A stretch of 5,892 bases of DNA from Moraxella equi (GCF_002027555.1 NZ_MXAP01000154.1:1-5892), one strand, 5' to 3'; numbered from the stretch's first letter, positions 1 to 5,589 are shown. The notes: generated by a model from the sequence alone, not told the origin. A program made the numbers and translations.

Positions 1-99
1 TATTTTGGGGTTTGGTGGGTATATAAGCTGACTCTCTTCATTCTTGGTGCCATATATAGACTTCTTGCGAAATTCCAATTTTATTGAACTTAGCTTCAT
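1..99 (-). CDS. Possible partial hypothetical protein, 5' end, runs off left edge
   Basis: On the minus strand an ATG at 99-97 opens 33 codons with no stop up to base 1. The peptide begins MKLSSIKLEF and is hydrophilic, rich in Lys, Ser, Ile and Glu, with a YPPNPK stretch near the edge. I do not recognise the family. Purine-first codons are about 60%, which favours this strand over the codon-aligned plus-strand frame (1-87, hydrophobic, ending TGA at 85-87), whose purine-first share is about 43%. No Shine-Dalgarno sequence precedes the ATG. The start codon sits in the 17-nt loop of a perfect 11-bp inverted repeat (78-88 with 106-116). An in-frame TTG at 129-127 is an alternative start, and an in-frame TGA lies just upstream of it. 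If real, the gene is divergent from algR. Only a fragment is visible, so both reality and function are uncertain. Confidence 0.38.
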   Translation of the reverse strand, partial: MKLSSIKLEFRKKSIYGTKNEESQLIYPPNPKI

Positions 100-116
100 T
101 TCGAATTCAATAAAAT
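78..116. repeat. Perfect 11-bp inverted repeat, 17-nt loop
   Basis: ATTTTATTGAA at 78-88 is the exact reverse complement of TTCAATAAAAT at 106-116. The stem has 2 GC pairs out of 11. Read on the minus strand it would place the ATG of the left-edge ORF in the loop. Read on the plus strand it would cover the TGA at 85-87. It lacks the GC-rich stem and following U-run of an ordinary intrinsic terminator. In such AT-rich DNA a chance origin remains possible. Confidence 0.5.
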
Positions 117-185
117 CAAGGTTTGACAATCAAAATTTTTGAATTTCACAAGAACACTAATTTTTATTTAAGCTTTCAAATTATG

Positions 186-199
186 TGGTCAGATGACCA
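186..199. promoter_or_regulatory. Perfect dyad TGGTCA-N2-TGACCA, operator-like
   Basis: TGGTCA (186-191) and TGACCA (194-199) are exact inverted half-sites separated by GA. A 2-nt gap is too short for an RNA loop, so protein binding as DNA is the more sensible reading. The half-site recalls TGGT/ACCA operators of GntR/FadR-type regulators, but the spacing matches no site I can name. It lies on the upstream side of the left-edge minus-strand ORF. Confidence 0.35.
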
Positions 200-247
200 T
201 TTTTCATGTAAAATATGCAATTTTCTATAACATCCTTGAAAGCAAAT

Positions 248-269
248 TGTGTTACAATACTTTAACACA
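248..269. repeat. Dyad TGTGTTA-N8-TAACACA
   Basis: TGTGTTA (248-254) pairs perfectly with TAACACA (263-269) across 8 bp. It is one of three dyads within 130 bp and has the same 8-bp gap as the dyad at 290-313. It could be a regulator site or a small hairpin. No known consensus is matched. Confidence 0.4.
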
Positions 270-289
270 CCCCAATCAAAATTTAATTA

Positions 290-313
290 CATGTCGCCAA
301 ATTATGCGACATG
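290..313. repeat. Perfect 8-bp dyad CATGTCGC-N8-GCGACATG
   Basis: CATGTCGC (290-297) and GCGACATG (306-313) are exact reverse complements around CAAATTAT. Five of eight stem positions are G or C, which is unusual in this AT-rich stretch and makes chance less likely than for the neighbouring AT palindromes. No T-run follows on the plus strand, so it does not look like an intrinsic terminator. Operator or structured RNA are the main options. Confidence 0.5.
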
Positions 314-683
314 ATTAACTAACAATAACGTAATTATAGAGCATGTTAAACATTGATAGCATTTTTACAAAATGAGATAAAACACAACAATTTAAATCAA
401 TTTTTGTATGGAAAACAGCTAAATCTTGTCACTCGAAGACAAAAACTCGCTTAGGTTGCAACAGAACAACTAATCAACCTGCGTTTTTTCCTTGGAGTCA
501 CTACAAAATAACAATTTTACAACATTTTTCAATTTTAAAATCTTAGAAACATCAAGGTTTGCAAGTATAAATATTTTATTTCACAGTATGTCTCTTAAAG
601 AACAGGTAATTTTCTCACATATTCCATTACATAAACACCAAAAGCAGACATACCCCAATAAAATATTAAATAAATTATTCACA

Positions 684-712
684 TTGGCATGATTCTTGCA
701 TAATGACATAAT
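684..712 (+). promoter_or_regulatory. Candidate sigma-70 promoter upstream of algR
   Basis: TTGGCA (684-689) and CATAAT (707-712) each match the consensus at 5 of 6 positions with an ideal 17-bp spacer. A start near 719 would give algR a leader of about 260 nt. Because the region is so AT-rich, false promoter matches are expected. Two nearer candidates are the extended -10 TGCTAAAAT (759-767), which has the T9 tract in its -35 position, and TATACT (874-879), which has no recognisable -35. Confidence 0.4.
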
Positions 713-930
713 TCTTTGCAATAAATTTTAATACACCCTTTTTTTTTCTCTTAACTTTTGCTAAAATCCTTAATTAGTAAAATTTAAGTCAATATTGCAT
801 TTATTAAATCAATACAACTTCATTTTTTGAAGCTTATGTCCTGACACACTAATGATGAAATTTTAAACATCTTTATACTCTTGTGTACTGCTTAAAGACT
901 AAGGATCATAAAGTAGTGCAAAACAAGAAA

Positions 931-947
931 AGGCAGGTGAATGCCTG
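931..947 (+). promoter_or_regulatory. Small hairpin in the algR leader
   Basis: AGGCA (931-935) can pair with TGCCT (942-946), or alternatively CAGG (934-937) with CCTG (944-947). Either form would bury the AGGTGA sequence and the ATG at 941 of the 9-codon leader ORF just ahead of algR. The stem is short, so its stability is doubtful. Confidence 0.3.
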
Positions 948-970
948 AATTACATGCCATAATATTTTAA
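941..970 (+). CDS. Possible 9-codon leader peptide before algR
   Basis: The sequence ATG to TAA reads MPELHAIIF. AAAGG-like bases at 929-933 lie about 7 nt upstream of the ATG. The TAA (968-970) overlaps the algR Shine-Dalgarno AAGGAG (969-974), the geometry expected for translational coupling: ribosomes ending on the leader would free the algR site. The peptide has no run of regulatory codons that would suggest attenuation. It could be a chance short ORF in a 5' leader. Confidence 0.3.
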   Translation: MPELHAIIF

Positions 971-980
971 GGAGCGGCAA

Positions 981-1715
981 ATGAAAATTTTAATATGCGA
1001 AAATGAACCAGTCTTACGTAAGCATATTCACACTGTTATTCAAGCATTGGGAGGTGAGGTGGTTGGACAGCCTGAATGCCTGGAGAGTGCCTATCCACTT
1101 ATTATGGAACATCAGCCCGAAGCATTGATTGTCAATGCTCATTTCGATCGCATCGATGAGTTTTGCCAAAAATTAACTCAGGAGTCAAAATACCCACCTG
1201 CTTTAATTTTTTTTGGTCTAGATGATGTTCACTCAATATTAACTGCACTAAAATGTGGAGCGAGCGACTACCTGCTCATTCCTCTTAAAGAAACCGACAT
1301 TAAAAACGCCCTGCAGAAATGCTGTCGCATTAACGCCGCCCAACAAGCAAGTCTAAACGAGAAAAACGGCAAAAGTGGTCGCACTCGTCAATACATCGCC
1401 GCACGCACGCACCGTGGCGTTGAACTCATCTCACTGTCTGACGTGTATTACTTCACCGCCGACCAAAAATACGTCAAAGTACGCCACAAAAATGGCGTGG
1501 TACTCATTGATGAAACCTTAAAAGACTTAGAAGAAGAGTTTGAAGGCATCATGTTCCGCATTCATCGTAATGCTTTGATTAATCTAGATTATTTGGATTT
1601 GTTGGAAACGGTGGACAGCGGTCAATATCAAGTACGCTTTCGGGGCATGCCTGAGAAACTGTCGGTATCACGCCGTCATCTGCCCATGCTCAGAGAAAAA
1701 ATTCACAGCATTTGA
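981..1715 (+). CDS. algR: AlgR-type LytTR response regulator with degenerate receiver
   Basis: This 244-residue protein has the AlgR layout and near-family length: an N-terminal receiver (about 1-118) and a C-terminal LytTR DNA-binding domain (about 135-242). The latter shows LSDVYYFTADQKYVKVR, FRIHRNALINLDYL and a terminal SVSRRHLPMLR. The receiver lacks its chemistry. The acidic pair reads E7-N8, the phosphoacceptor position is Asn52 (LIVNAHF where LLDIRMP is typical), the switch Thr/Ser is Gly79 and the conserved Lys is Ile100. It should therefore not be phosphorylated in the normal way (inference). The start is fixed by AAGGAG at 969-974, 6 nt upstream, and by an in-frame stop at 960-962. 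No sensor kinase is adjacent, although hemC follows as in related genomes. A T8 run (1207-1214) crosses codons 76-78. Targets cannot be read from the sequence, and the symbol marks homology rather than proven alginate control. Confidence 0.88.
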   Translation: MKILICENEPVLRKHIHTVIQALGGEVVGQPECLESAYPLIMEHQPEALIVNAHFDRIDEFCQKLTQESKYPPALIFFGLDDVHSILTALKCGASDYLLIPLKETDIKNALQKCCRINAAQQASLNEKNGKSGRTRQYIAARTHRGVELISLSDVYYFTADQKYVKVRHKNGVVLIDETLKDLEEEFEGIMFRIHRNALINLDYLDLLETVDSGQYQVRFRGMPEKLSVSRRHLPMLREKIHSI

Positions 1716-1739
1716 CGGGCAAGCCATCCGATACCATCC

Positions 1740-1768
1740 AAGGGCGTTGATTCGCCCTTTTGTATTTT
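1740..1768 (+). terminator. Rho-independent terminator after algR
   Basis: AAGGGCG (1740-1746) pairs perfectly with CGCCCTT (1753-1759) around the 6-nt loop TTGATT and is followed by TTGTATTTT. It lies 25 nt past the algR stop. It should separate algR transcription from the hem genes, in line with a separate hemC promoter downstream. Confidence 0.82.
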
Positions 1769-1780
1769 AGCCACCTTGAT

Positions 1781-1821
1781 TTGGTAATTATTTACATCCA
1801 TACCAAGAAATAACTGGTATG
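1781..1821. promoter_or_regulatory. Repeated TGGTA half-sites upstream of hemC promoter
   Basis: CATACCA (1799-1805) and TGGTATG (1815-1821) form a perfect 7-bp dyad with a 9-bp gap. TTGGTA (1781-1786) also forms a 6-bp dyad with TACCAA (1801-1806). One more TACCA lies at 1732-1736. The dyad ends 9 bp before the hemC -35 element, a place suited to an activator or repressor. Possible binders include the adjacent LytTR protein, but no AlgR consensus is visible. A weak second transcript hairpin is the alternative. Confidence 0.4.
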
Positions 1822-1830
1822 AATTTTTAT

Positions 1831-1859
1831 TTGGCATTTTGGGGTAAATGTGGTTAAAT
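1831..1859 (+). promoter_or_regulatory. Predicted sigma-70 promoter of hemC
   Basis: TTGGCA (1831-1836, 5 of 6) and TTAAAT (1854-1859, 4 of 6) are spaced by 17 bp, and the -10 has the extended TGn motif (TGG at 1851-1853). The predicted start near 1866 leaves a leader of roughly 33 nt before hemC. Its position just after the algR terminator supports it as the head of the haem block. Confidence 0.55.
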
Positions 1860-1898
1860 AGGCAATCATTGATAAGATAACATAGCGATAACACAATC

Positions 1899-2840
1899 AT
1901 GAAAACCCTAACCATCGCCACACGCCAATCCCCGCTTGCACTTTGGCAGGCTCATTTTGTCAAAGACGAACTTCAAAAACTCTATCCCGAACTTGACATT
2001 CGTCTGTTAGAGCTGGTCACCAAAGGCGATAAAATCTTAGACACCCCTCTTGCCAAAATCGGCGGAAAAGGCTTATTTGTCAAAGAACTAGAAAACGCCC
2101 TACTAAGCGGTGAAGCTGACATTGCCGTACATTCTTTAAAAGACGTACCCATGGTACTGCCTGACGGGCTTATCATCGGGGCATATCTTGACCGCCATAG
2201 CCCTTTCGACGCTTTTGTAAGCAATCATTTTGCCAGTTTAGATGACCTACCCCAAGGAGCAAAGGTCGGCACATCAAGCCTACGCCGTGAATGCCAACTG
2301 CGTGCCTATCGCCCTGACTTAGAAATCATCAGCTTGCGTGGTAATGTTGGCACACGCCTTGGCAAGCTTGATAATGGCGACTATGATGCAATTATCCTTG
2401 CCCAAAGTGGTTTGGCGCGGTTAGAGTTGGACGAACGCATTCGCCACAGTCTACCTGCCGACATCTGCCTGCCTGCGGTCGGGCAAGGCACACTTGCCAT
2501 CGAGTGCCGAGACGATGAGATTAGGGAGCTTATCAAGCCCTTAAACCATGACATCTCCGCCTTACGAGCCATCACCGAGAGAGCCATGAACCATGCCTTA
2601 GAAGGGGGCTGTCAGGTGCCGATAGCAGGGTTTGCACAGCTTGATAAAGGCGTTCTGCACCTAGAAGGTCGAGTAGGCATGCCTGATGGTCGCACCCTGC
2701 TAAAAGTCACCGCCCAGACCGACATCACGGACAACGCCACACAAAATATCCAAAATGCCGAGCAACTGGGGCAAGCTGTCGCCACAGAGCTACTTACCCA
2801 AGGGGCAGATGAGATTTTAAAAGCCTTATATCAAAATTAA
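1899..2840 (+). CDS. hemC: Porphobilinogen deaminase (hydroxymethylbilane synthase)
   Basis: HemC is a soluble cytoplasmic enzyme that links four porphobilinogens head to tail into hydroxymethylbilane on a dipyrromethane cofactor. At 313 residues it has the length of E. coli HemC. Visible signatures are [11 protein letters not shown] (8-18), VHSLKDVP (77-84) with the catalytic Asp82, GTSSLRRE (124-131) and LRGNVGTRL (146-154) with substrate-binding arginines, [12 protein letters not shown] (191-202), and [13 protein letters not shown] (234-246) whose Cys238 should carry the cofactor. Nothing essential is missing. The ATG matches the expected N-terminus, yet no Shine-Dalgarno sequence precedes it (AACACAATC). 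It heads the haem block, 45 nt before hemD, under its own predicted promoter. Confidence 0.97.
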   Translation: MKTLTIATRQSPLALWQAHFVKDELQKLYPELDIRLLELVTKGDKILDTPLAKIGGKGLFVKELENALLSGEADIAVHSLKDVPMVLPDGLIIGAYLDRHSPFDAFVSNHFASLDDLPQGAKVGTSSLRRECQLRAYRPDLEIISLRGNVGTRLGKLDNGDYDAIILAQSGLARLELDERIRHSLPADICLPAVGQGTLAIECRDDEIRELIKPLNHDISALRAITERAMNHALEGGCQVPIAGFAQLDKGVLHLEGRVGMPDGRTLLKVTAQTDITDNATQNIQNAEQLGQAVATELLTQGADEILKALYQN

Positions 2841-2885
2841 GACAACTAATACCAACAACCCCTTAAGCACAATCAACCCAGCACC

Positions 2886-3764
2886 ATGACCCCCCTATTC
2901 ATCAACACCCGTCCTAAGCACAAAGCTGACATGAACCTGGTCATCCACAGTGTCAGCTTACCACTGCTTGCCATTCGGCATTTTGATGAATTAGAGCAGT
3001 CAAAAATGCAGGATTTGGTGGATTTTGTCCATGGCAAATTTGACACACTTATCGTGGTGAGCGTGGAAGCAGTCGCGTGTGCGGTGCGTTTTTTAAAAGA
3101 GCAAGGCATTGACCACGCCTGCGACCTACCCCATCATGACACCCTAACCGTCATCGCTGTGGGACAGCCGACAGCAGATGCTTTGGCGGAGTTTGGTTTT
3201 TCGGTGCTAACCCCCTTTGATGCAGGATGTCCGATGAGTAACGAAGGCATGCTTGCCATGCCCGCCATCGGTGAGCTACACACAGGCGATGATGTGCTGA
3301 TATGGCGTGGGGTCGGTGGACGGCGACTGTTGTCTGACACACTCATCAAACGGGGCGTGAATGTGCGTGCCATCGCCTTTTATGAGCGGTGCGTGCCGTC
3401 AGAGCTGACAAGCGATTTTACTCGTCTGCTTGGCGATAGCACCGATGACAGCCCTGATGGAACCTTTAATAGTAATCAAAACCATCAACATCAAATTGGC
3501 AAGCACTCACCCATCTTTGTCCTTATCAGCAGTCAGATGAGTCTAAACGCTTGGCAGAGTGTGTATGACCAACAGATTCACAGCCATCGCACGCACACGC
3601 ATGGGCTTTTGCCACAAAATGTGATATATTTAACCCTAGGTCATCGCCTGACCGCCCTAACCGCCACGCACTATCCGCACAGCCGTGCCTACCCCATGGT
3701 GGATTTGGCGGAATCAACCCTAAATCAAGCCATACAAGACGCCATGGCAACTTACCCATCGTGA
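2886..3764 (+). CDS. hemD: Uroporphyrinogen-III synthase
   Basis: HemD converts hydroxymethylbilane to uroporphyrinogen III by inverting ring D and closing the macrocycle in the cytoplasm. The family is poorly conserved, but the N-terminal FINTRP (5-10), VSVEAVA (58-64), IAVGQPTADAL (90-100), MSNEGMLAM (117-125), WRGVGGRRLL (140-149) followed by KRGVNVRAIAFYER (155-168), and LISSQMSLNAW (213-223) fall in the expected order, and it follows hemC. At 292 residues it is longer than the roughly 250 usual. The excess is probably a low-complexity Asp/Ser/Asn/Gln/His stretch at 183-208 and a His-rich loop at 232-239. No Shine-Dalgarno sequence is seen, and no alternative start exists between the in-frame TAA at 2847 and this ATG. 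The stop is TGA, and the next 30 nt are open in the same frame into hemX. Confidence 0.9.
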   Translation: MTPLFINTRPKHKADMNLVIHSVSLPLLAIRHFDELEQSKMQDLVDFVHGKFDTLIVVSVEAVACAVRFLKEQGIDHACDLPHHDTLTVIAVGQPTADALAEFGFSVLTPFDAGCPMSNEGMLAMPAIGELHTGDDVLIWRGVGGRRLLSDTLIKRGVNVRAIAFYERCVPSELTSDFTRLLGDSTDDSPDGTFNSNQNHQHQIGKHSPIFVLISSQMSLNAWQSVYDQQIHSHRTHTHGLLPQNVIYLTLGHRLTALTATHYPHSRAYPMVDLAESTLNQAIQDAMATYPS

Positions 3765-3794
3765 GACATTTTAAAATTTAACGCTTTTATCATC

Positions 3795-4817
3795 ATGCCA
3801 AACACCAAAAAACCTGACAGTCCAAGTGCCGAAGCCATCAAGGCAAATCTAGAAGAGCTGGACGCCAAATGCGCCCACGCCAAAGAAGTCGAGAGAGAAG
3901 AGCTTAAAAAACAAGCCGACCAAGCTCGGGTGGTACTCATGCGACTGCAATGGCTGGTCATTATCCTACTGGCAGGTGGGCTGTTGTGGCTATACCTTTC
4001 TTTTACGTCGGTCGTGGATAAAGTAGATGAACGCCTTGCCAAAATGGACACCGTCGATACCCGCCTAAACGACATGGACGACCGCCTGTTCGCCATCACC
4101 CCAACCGACAGCCACAAAAAAACAAATAAAGCCGAAGCGAGCAAAGACGCTGAATTTTTAAAAATCGAACTTGCCATGACCAACAAGCTCTTTGAACAAG
4201 GCAGTTATGATGACACCTTGACCGCCTTGCAAGCCATTGATTATCAGCTTGGGCAGATGACTGGTATCGCCCCATCGATCAAATCCGCCCTAAGCAGTAG
4301 CATAAAGGCAGACATCGCCTACATCGGCACGCTAAAAACACAGCCTGACGCATGGCAGGCTCACATCATCAAAATGCGAGACGTGCAAGCTTTTTTACGC
4401 ACTCAGCAGACCAGTACACCCAACGCCCCCCTAAGTCGTGGCGACATCCTGCTTCATGACGCCAGTATGATGTTATCGCTTGCCATCGGTTCGGCAAACG
4501 TGCGAGACAGGGGATTGATGACCAGTTACTTACAAGAAGTCCGCTCACAGTTAGAAAGCCATATTACCTTACACGGCGGTAAGATTGACCCTGAGAGCCT
4601 AAAAAAGCAATCTGAACAAACCGCTTTGGCAAACAAAGCCAGCGACAGAGACGGCAAAAAAGACGGTAAAAATGCAAACAACACCGACACCAAAACAGGG
4701 CAAATCGGACAGCAAGTCGCCCTAAATACCATCGATGACGCCCTATTTTGGATCTATGATTTAATTGCCAACAGCCCCAAGAACAAAGAGCTGAGCAGTG
4801 TTCAGATGTTAAAATAA
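3795..4817 (+). CDS. hemX: HemX-like inner-membrane protein
   Basis: This 340-residue protein has HemX architecture. It has a charged cytoplasmic N-terminus with a likely coiled coil (about 15-45, Lys/Glu/Ala rich), a single membrane helix at about 51-70 (LQWLVIILLAGGLLWLYLSF), and a large periplasmic domain with heptad-like LAKMDTVDTRLNDMDDRL (81-98) and helical segments including QPDAWQAHIIKMRDVQAFL (183-201). A Lys/Asp/Asn low-complexity stretch occupies about 280-302. HemX proteins are often labelled uroporphyrinogen-III methyltransferase, but there is no SAM-binding methyltransferase motif here, so that activity should not be assumed. The call relies strongly on position behind hemD, since sequence conservation in this family is low. 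No Shine-Dalgarno sequence precedes the ATG. hemY, which often follows, is absent. The reading frame equals that of hemD. Confidence 0.68.
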   Translation: MPNTKKPDSPSAEAIKANLEELDAKCAHAKEVEREELKKQADQARVVLMRLQWLVIILLAGGLLWLYLSFTSVVDKVDERLAKMDTVDTRLNDMDDRLFAITPTDSHKKTNKAEASKDAEFLKIELAMTNKLFEQGSYDDTLTALQAIDYQLGQMTGIAPSIKSALSSSIKADIAYIGTLKTQPDAWQAHIIKMRDVQAFLRTQQTSTPNAPLSRGDILLHDASMMLSLAIGSANVRDRGLMTSYLQEVRSQLESHITLHGGKIDPESLKKQSEQTALANKASDRDGKKDGKNANNTDTKTGQIGQQVALNTIDDALFWIYDLIANSPKNKELSSVQMLK

Positions 4818-4882
4818 ATCCAAAACAGGCAAAAAACAGCGAACTCATCATGCGTTAATCATTTTAGATAAATTGAAACTTA

Positions 4883-4888
4883 AAAGGA
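4883..4888 (+). promoter_or_regulatory. Ribosome binding site of the thioesterase gene
   Basis: AAAGGA ends 7 nt before the ATG at 4896 and fixes that start. It contrasts with the three haem genes upstream, which have no such sequence. Confidence 0.6.
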
Positions 4889-4895
4889 CATCCCC

Positions 4896-5354
4896 ATGAC
4901 CCATCCTTACACCGCCACACTCACAGGCAATGACCGCCCCACCGAGCTACACGACTACCCCATCGTCCACGTCCAACCTGTGGCATGGGGCGAGATGGAC
5001 GCCTTTAATCATGTCAATAATGTCGCTTATTACCGCTACGCCGAATCTGCCCGTATCAGCTATTTGCATTCGCTTGCCATGTTCAAGGACGAAACTTTAA
5101 CCATTTTAGCAGGCTCATCATGTAACTACCTACGCCCCGTGTATTATCCTGACACCCTACTTATCGGCGTTAAATGCACCAAAATCGGCAACACCAGTCT
5201 GTCGATGGCTTATGAATATTACAGCACTACCCAAAATGCCATCGTTGCCAATGGCACGGCAACCATCGTCCGCACCGACAAAGACGGTAACAAACAAGCA
5301 TGGACGGCAGACGAACGGCAGATTTTAAGTGATTTTGAAGGGCATCCGCTATGA
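4896..5354 (+). CDS. Acyl-CoA thioesterase, hotdog fold (4HBT/FadM-YbgC type)
   Basis: The 152-residue length and the N-terminal block VAWGEMDAFNHVNNVAYYRY (29-48) followed by AESAR (49-53) identify a single-domain hotdog thioesterase of the 4HBT/FadM-YbgC group. These act as cytoplasmic oligomers that hydrolyse acyl-CoA or related thioesters. The WGEMD motif with D35 and the HVNN turn (39-42) carry the usual active-site region; Glu33 stands where many relatives have Asp. Later segments, SSCNYLRPVYYPDTLLIGVKC (74-94) and the strand MAYEYYS (103-109), fit the fold. The substrate cannot be told from sequence. The start is supported by AAAGGA. No terminator is visible between hemX and this gene, so read-through from the hem genes is possible. 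Its TGA overlaps the start of tusA, suggesting one transcript and coupled translation. Confidence 0.85.
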   Translation: MTHPYTATLTGNDRPTELHDYPIVHVQPVAWGEMDAFNHVNNVAYYRYAESARISYLHSLAMFKDETLTILAGSSCNYLRPVYYPDTLLIGVKCTKIGNTSLSMAYEYYSTTQNAIVANGTATIVRTDKDGNKQAWTADERQILSDFEGHPL

Positions 5355-5587
5355 GCGATACTGTTATGCTGGACACCACAGGGCTAATCTGCCCTGAACC
5401 TGTCATGCTCCTACATAAGAGCATTCGCACCGCCAAAGGAGGTGATGAAATTCATATCCTAGCGACCGACCCCGCCACCACCCGAGACATTCCCAACTTT
5501 TGTCGGCATTTGGGGCATACGCTTGCCAGTCAAGAAACCCTTGATGACGGCAGTTATCGTTATGTGGTAGTTAAAAAGTCAGGCTAG
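5351..5587 (+). CDS. tusA: TusA-family sulfur-carrier protein
   Basis: A 78-residue cytoplasmic protein with the TusA/SirA family pattern: LDTTGLICPEPVMLLHKSI (7-25), in which Cys14 of the CPEP motif is the persulfide-bearing residue, then ATDPATTRDIPNFCRHLGH (38-56) with a second Cys51, and a C-terminal strand YRYVVVKKS. E. coli TusA (81 residues) takes sulfur from IscS and passes it to TusBCD for 2-thiouridine synthesis in tRNA. Family members also serve other sulfur transfers, so the exact role is inferred. The ATG overlaps the thioesterase stop by 4 nt (ATGA), with AAGG about 9 nt upstream inside that gene. YedF-type relatives are an alternative, though the length and CPEPVM motif favour TusA. 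Confidence 0.88.
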   Translation: MSDTVMLDTTGLICPEPVMLLHKSIRTAKGGDEIHILATDPATTRDIPNFCRHLGHTLASQETLDDGSYRYVVVKKSG

Positions 5588-5589
5588 AC

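Larger units (their letters stand above)
115..585. repeat. Imperfect direct repeat pair, 115-150 and 551-585
   Basis: Both copies begin ATCAAGGTTTG (115-125 and 551-561) and end ATTTCACA (143-150 and 578-585). They are 36 and 35 bp long with an AT-rich, partly similar middle, and lie 436 bp apart. The two conserved blocks at matching distance make pure chance less likely, but the AT bias weakens the case. No mobile-element gene is associated with them. Confidence 0.35.
100..940. other. Long AT-rich intergenic region without a convincing gene
   Basis: About 840 bases separate the left-edge ORF from the algR leader. By eye the GC content is well below that of the genes to the right. The only open frame of any length (492-692) starts at TTG, has no ribosome binding site and encodes an Asn/Phe/Lys-rich peptide typical of random AT-rich sequence. 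No tRNA, rRNA or CRISPR structure was seen. The region does hold several dyads (186-199, 248-269, 290-313), short palindromes at 130-142 and 360-374, a T9 tract at 739-747, a weak ~36-bp direct repeat (115-150 and 551-585), and candidate promoters towards algR. In related genomes an AlgZ/FimS-type sensor kinase gene commonly sits next to algR (recalled family knowledge). It is not here. Confidence 0.7.

Noticed and set aside
1..87. Plus-strand open frame ending TGA, hydrophobic with WW
   Set aside because: It mirrors the minus-strand frame codon for codon and has a lower share of purine-first codons. It was kept only as the alternative to the minus-strand call.
675..683. DnaA-box-like TTATTCACA
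   Set aside because: A single match in AT-rich DNA with no further boxes or origin genes nearby.
492..692. 66-codon plus-strand ORF starting at TTG
   Set aside because: No ribosome binding site, rare start codon and a peptide composition expected from random AT-rich DNA.
981..1260. Lower GC in the receiver half of algR (about 39%) than in the rest of the gene (about 46%), possible recombination import
   Set aside because: The difference by hand count is small and gradual, with no sharp junction.
1703..1921. Minus-strand ORF across the algR-hemC spacer
   Set aside because: It covers the terminator, the promoter and both gene ends, has no homology-like features and reads as a chance frame.
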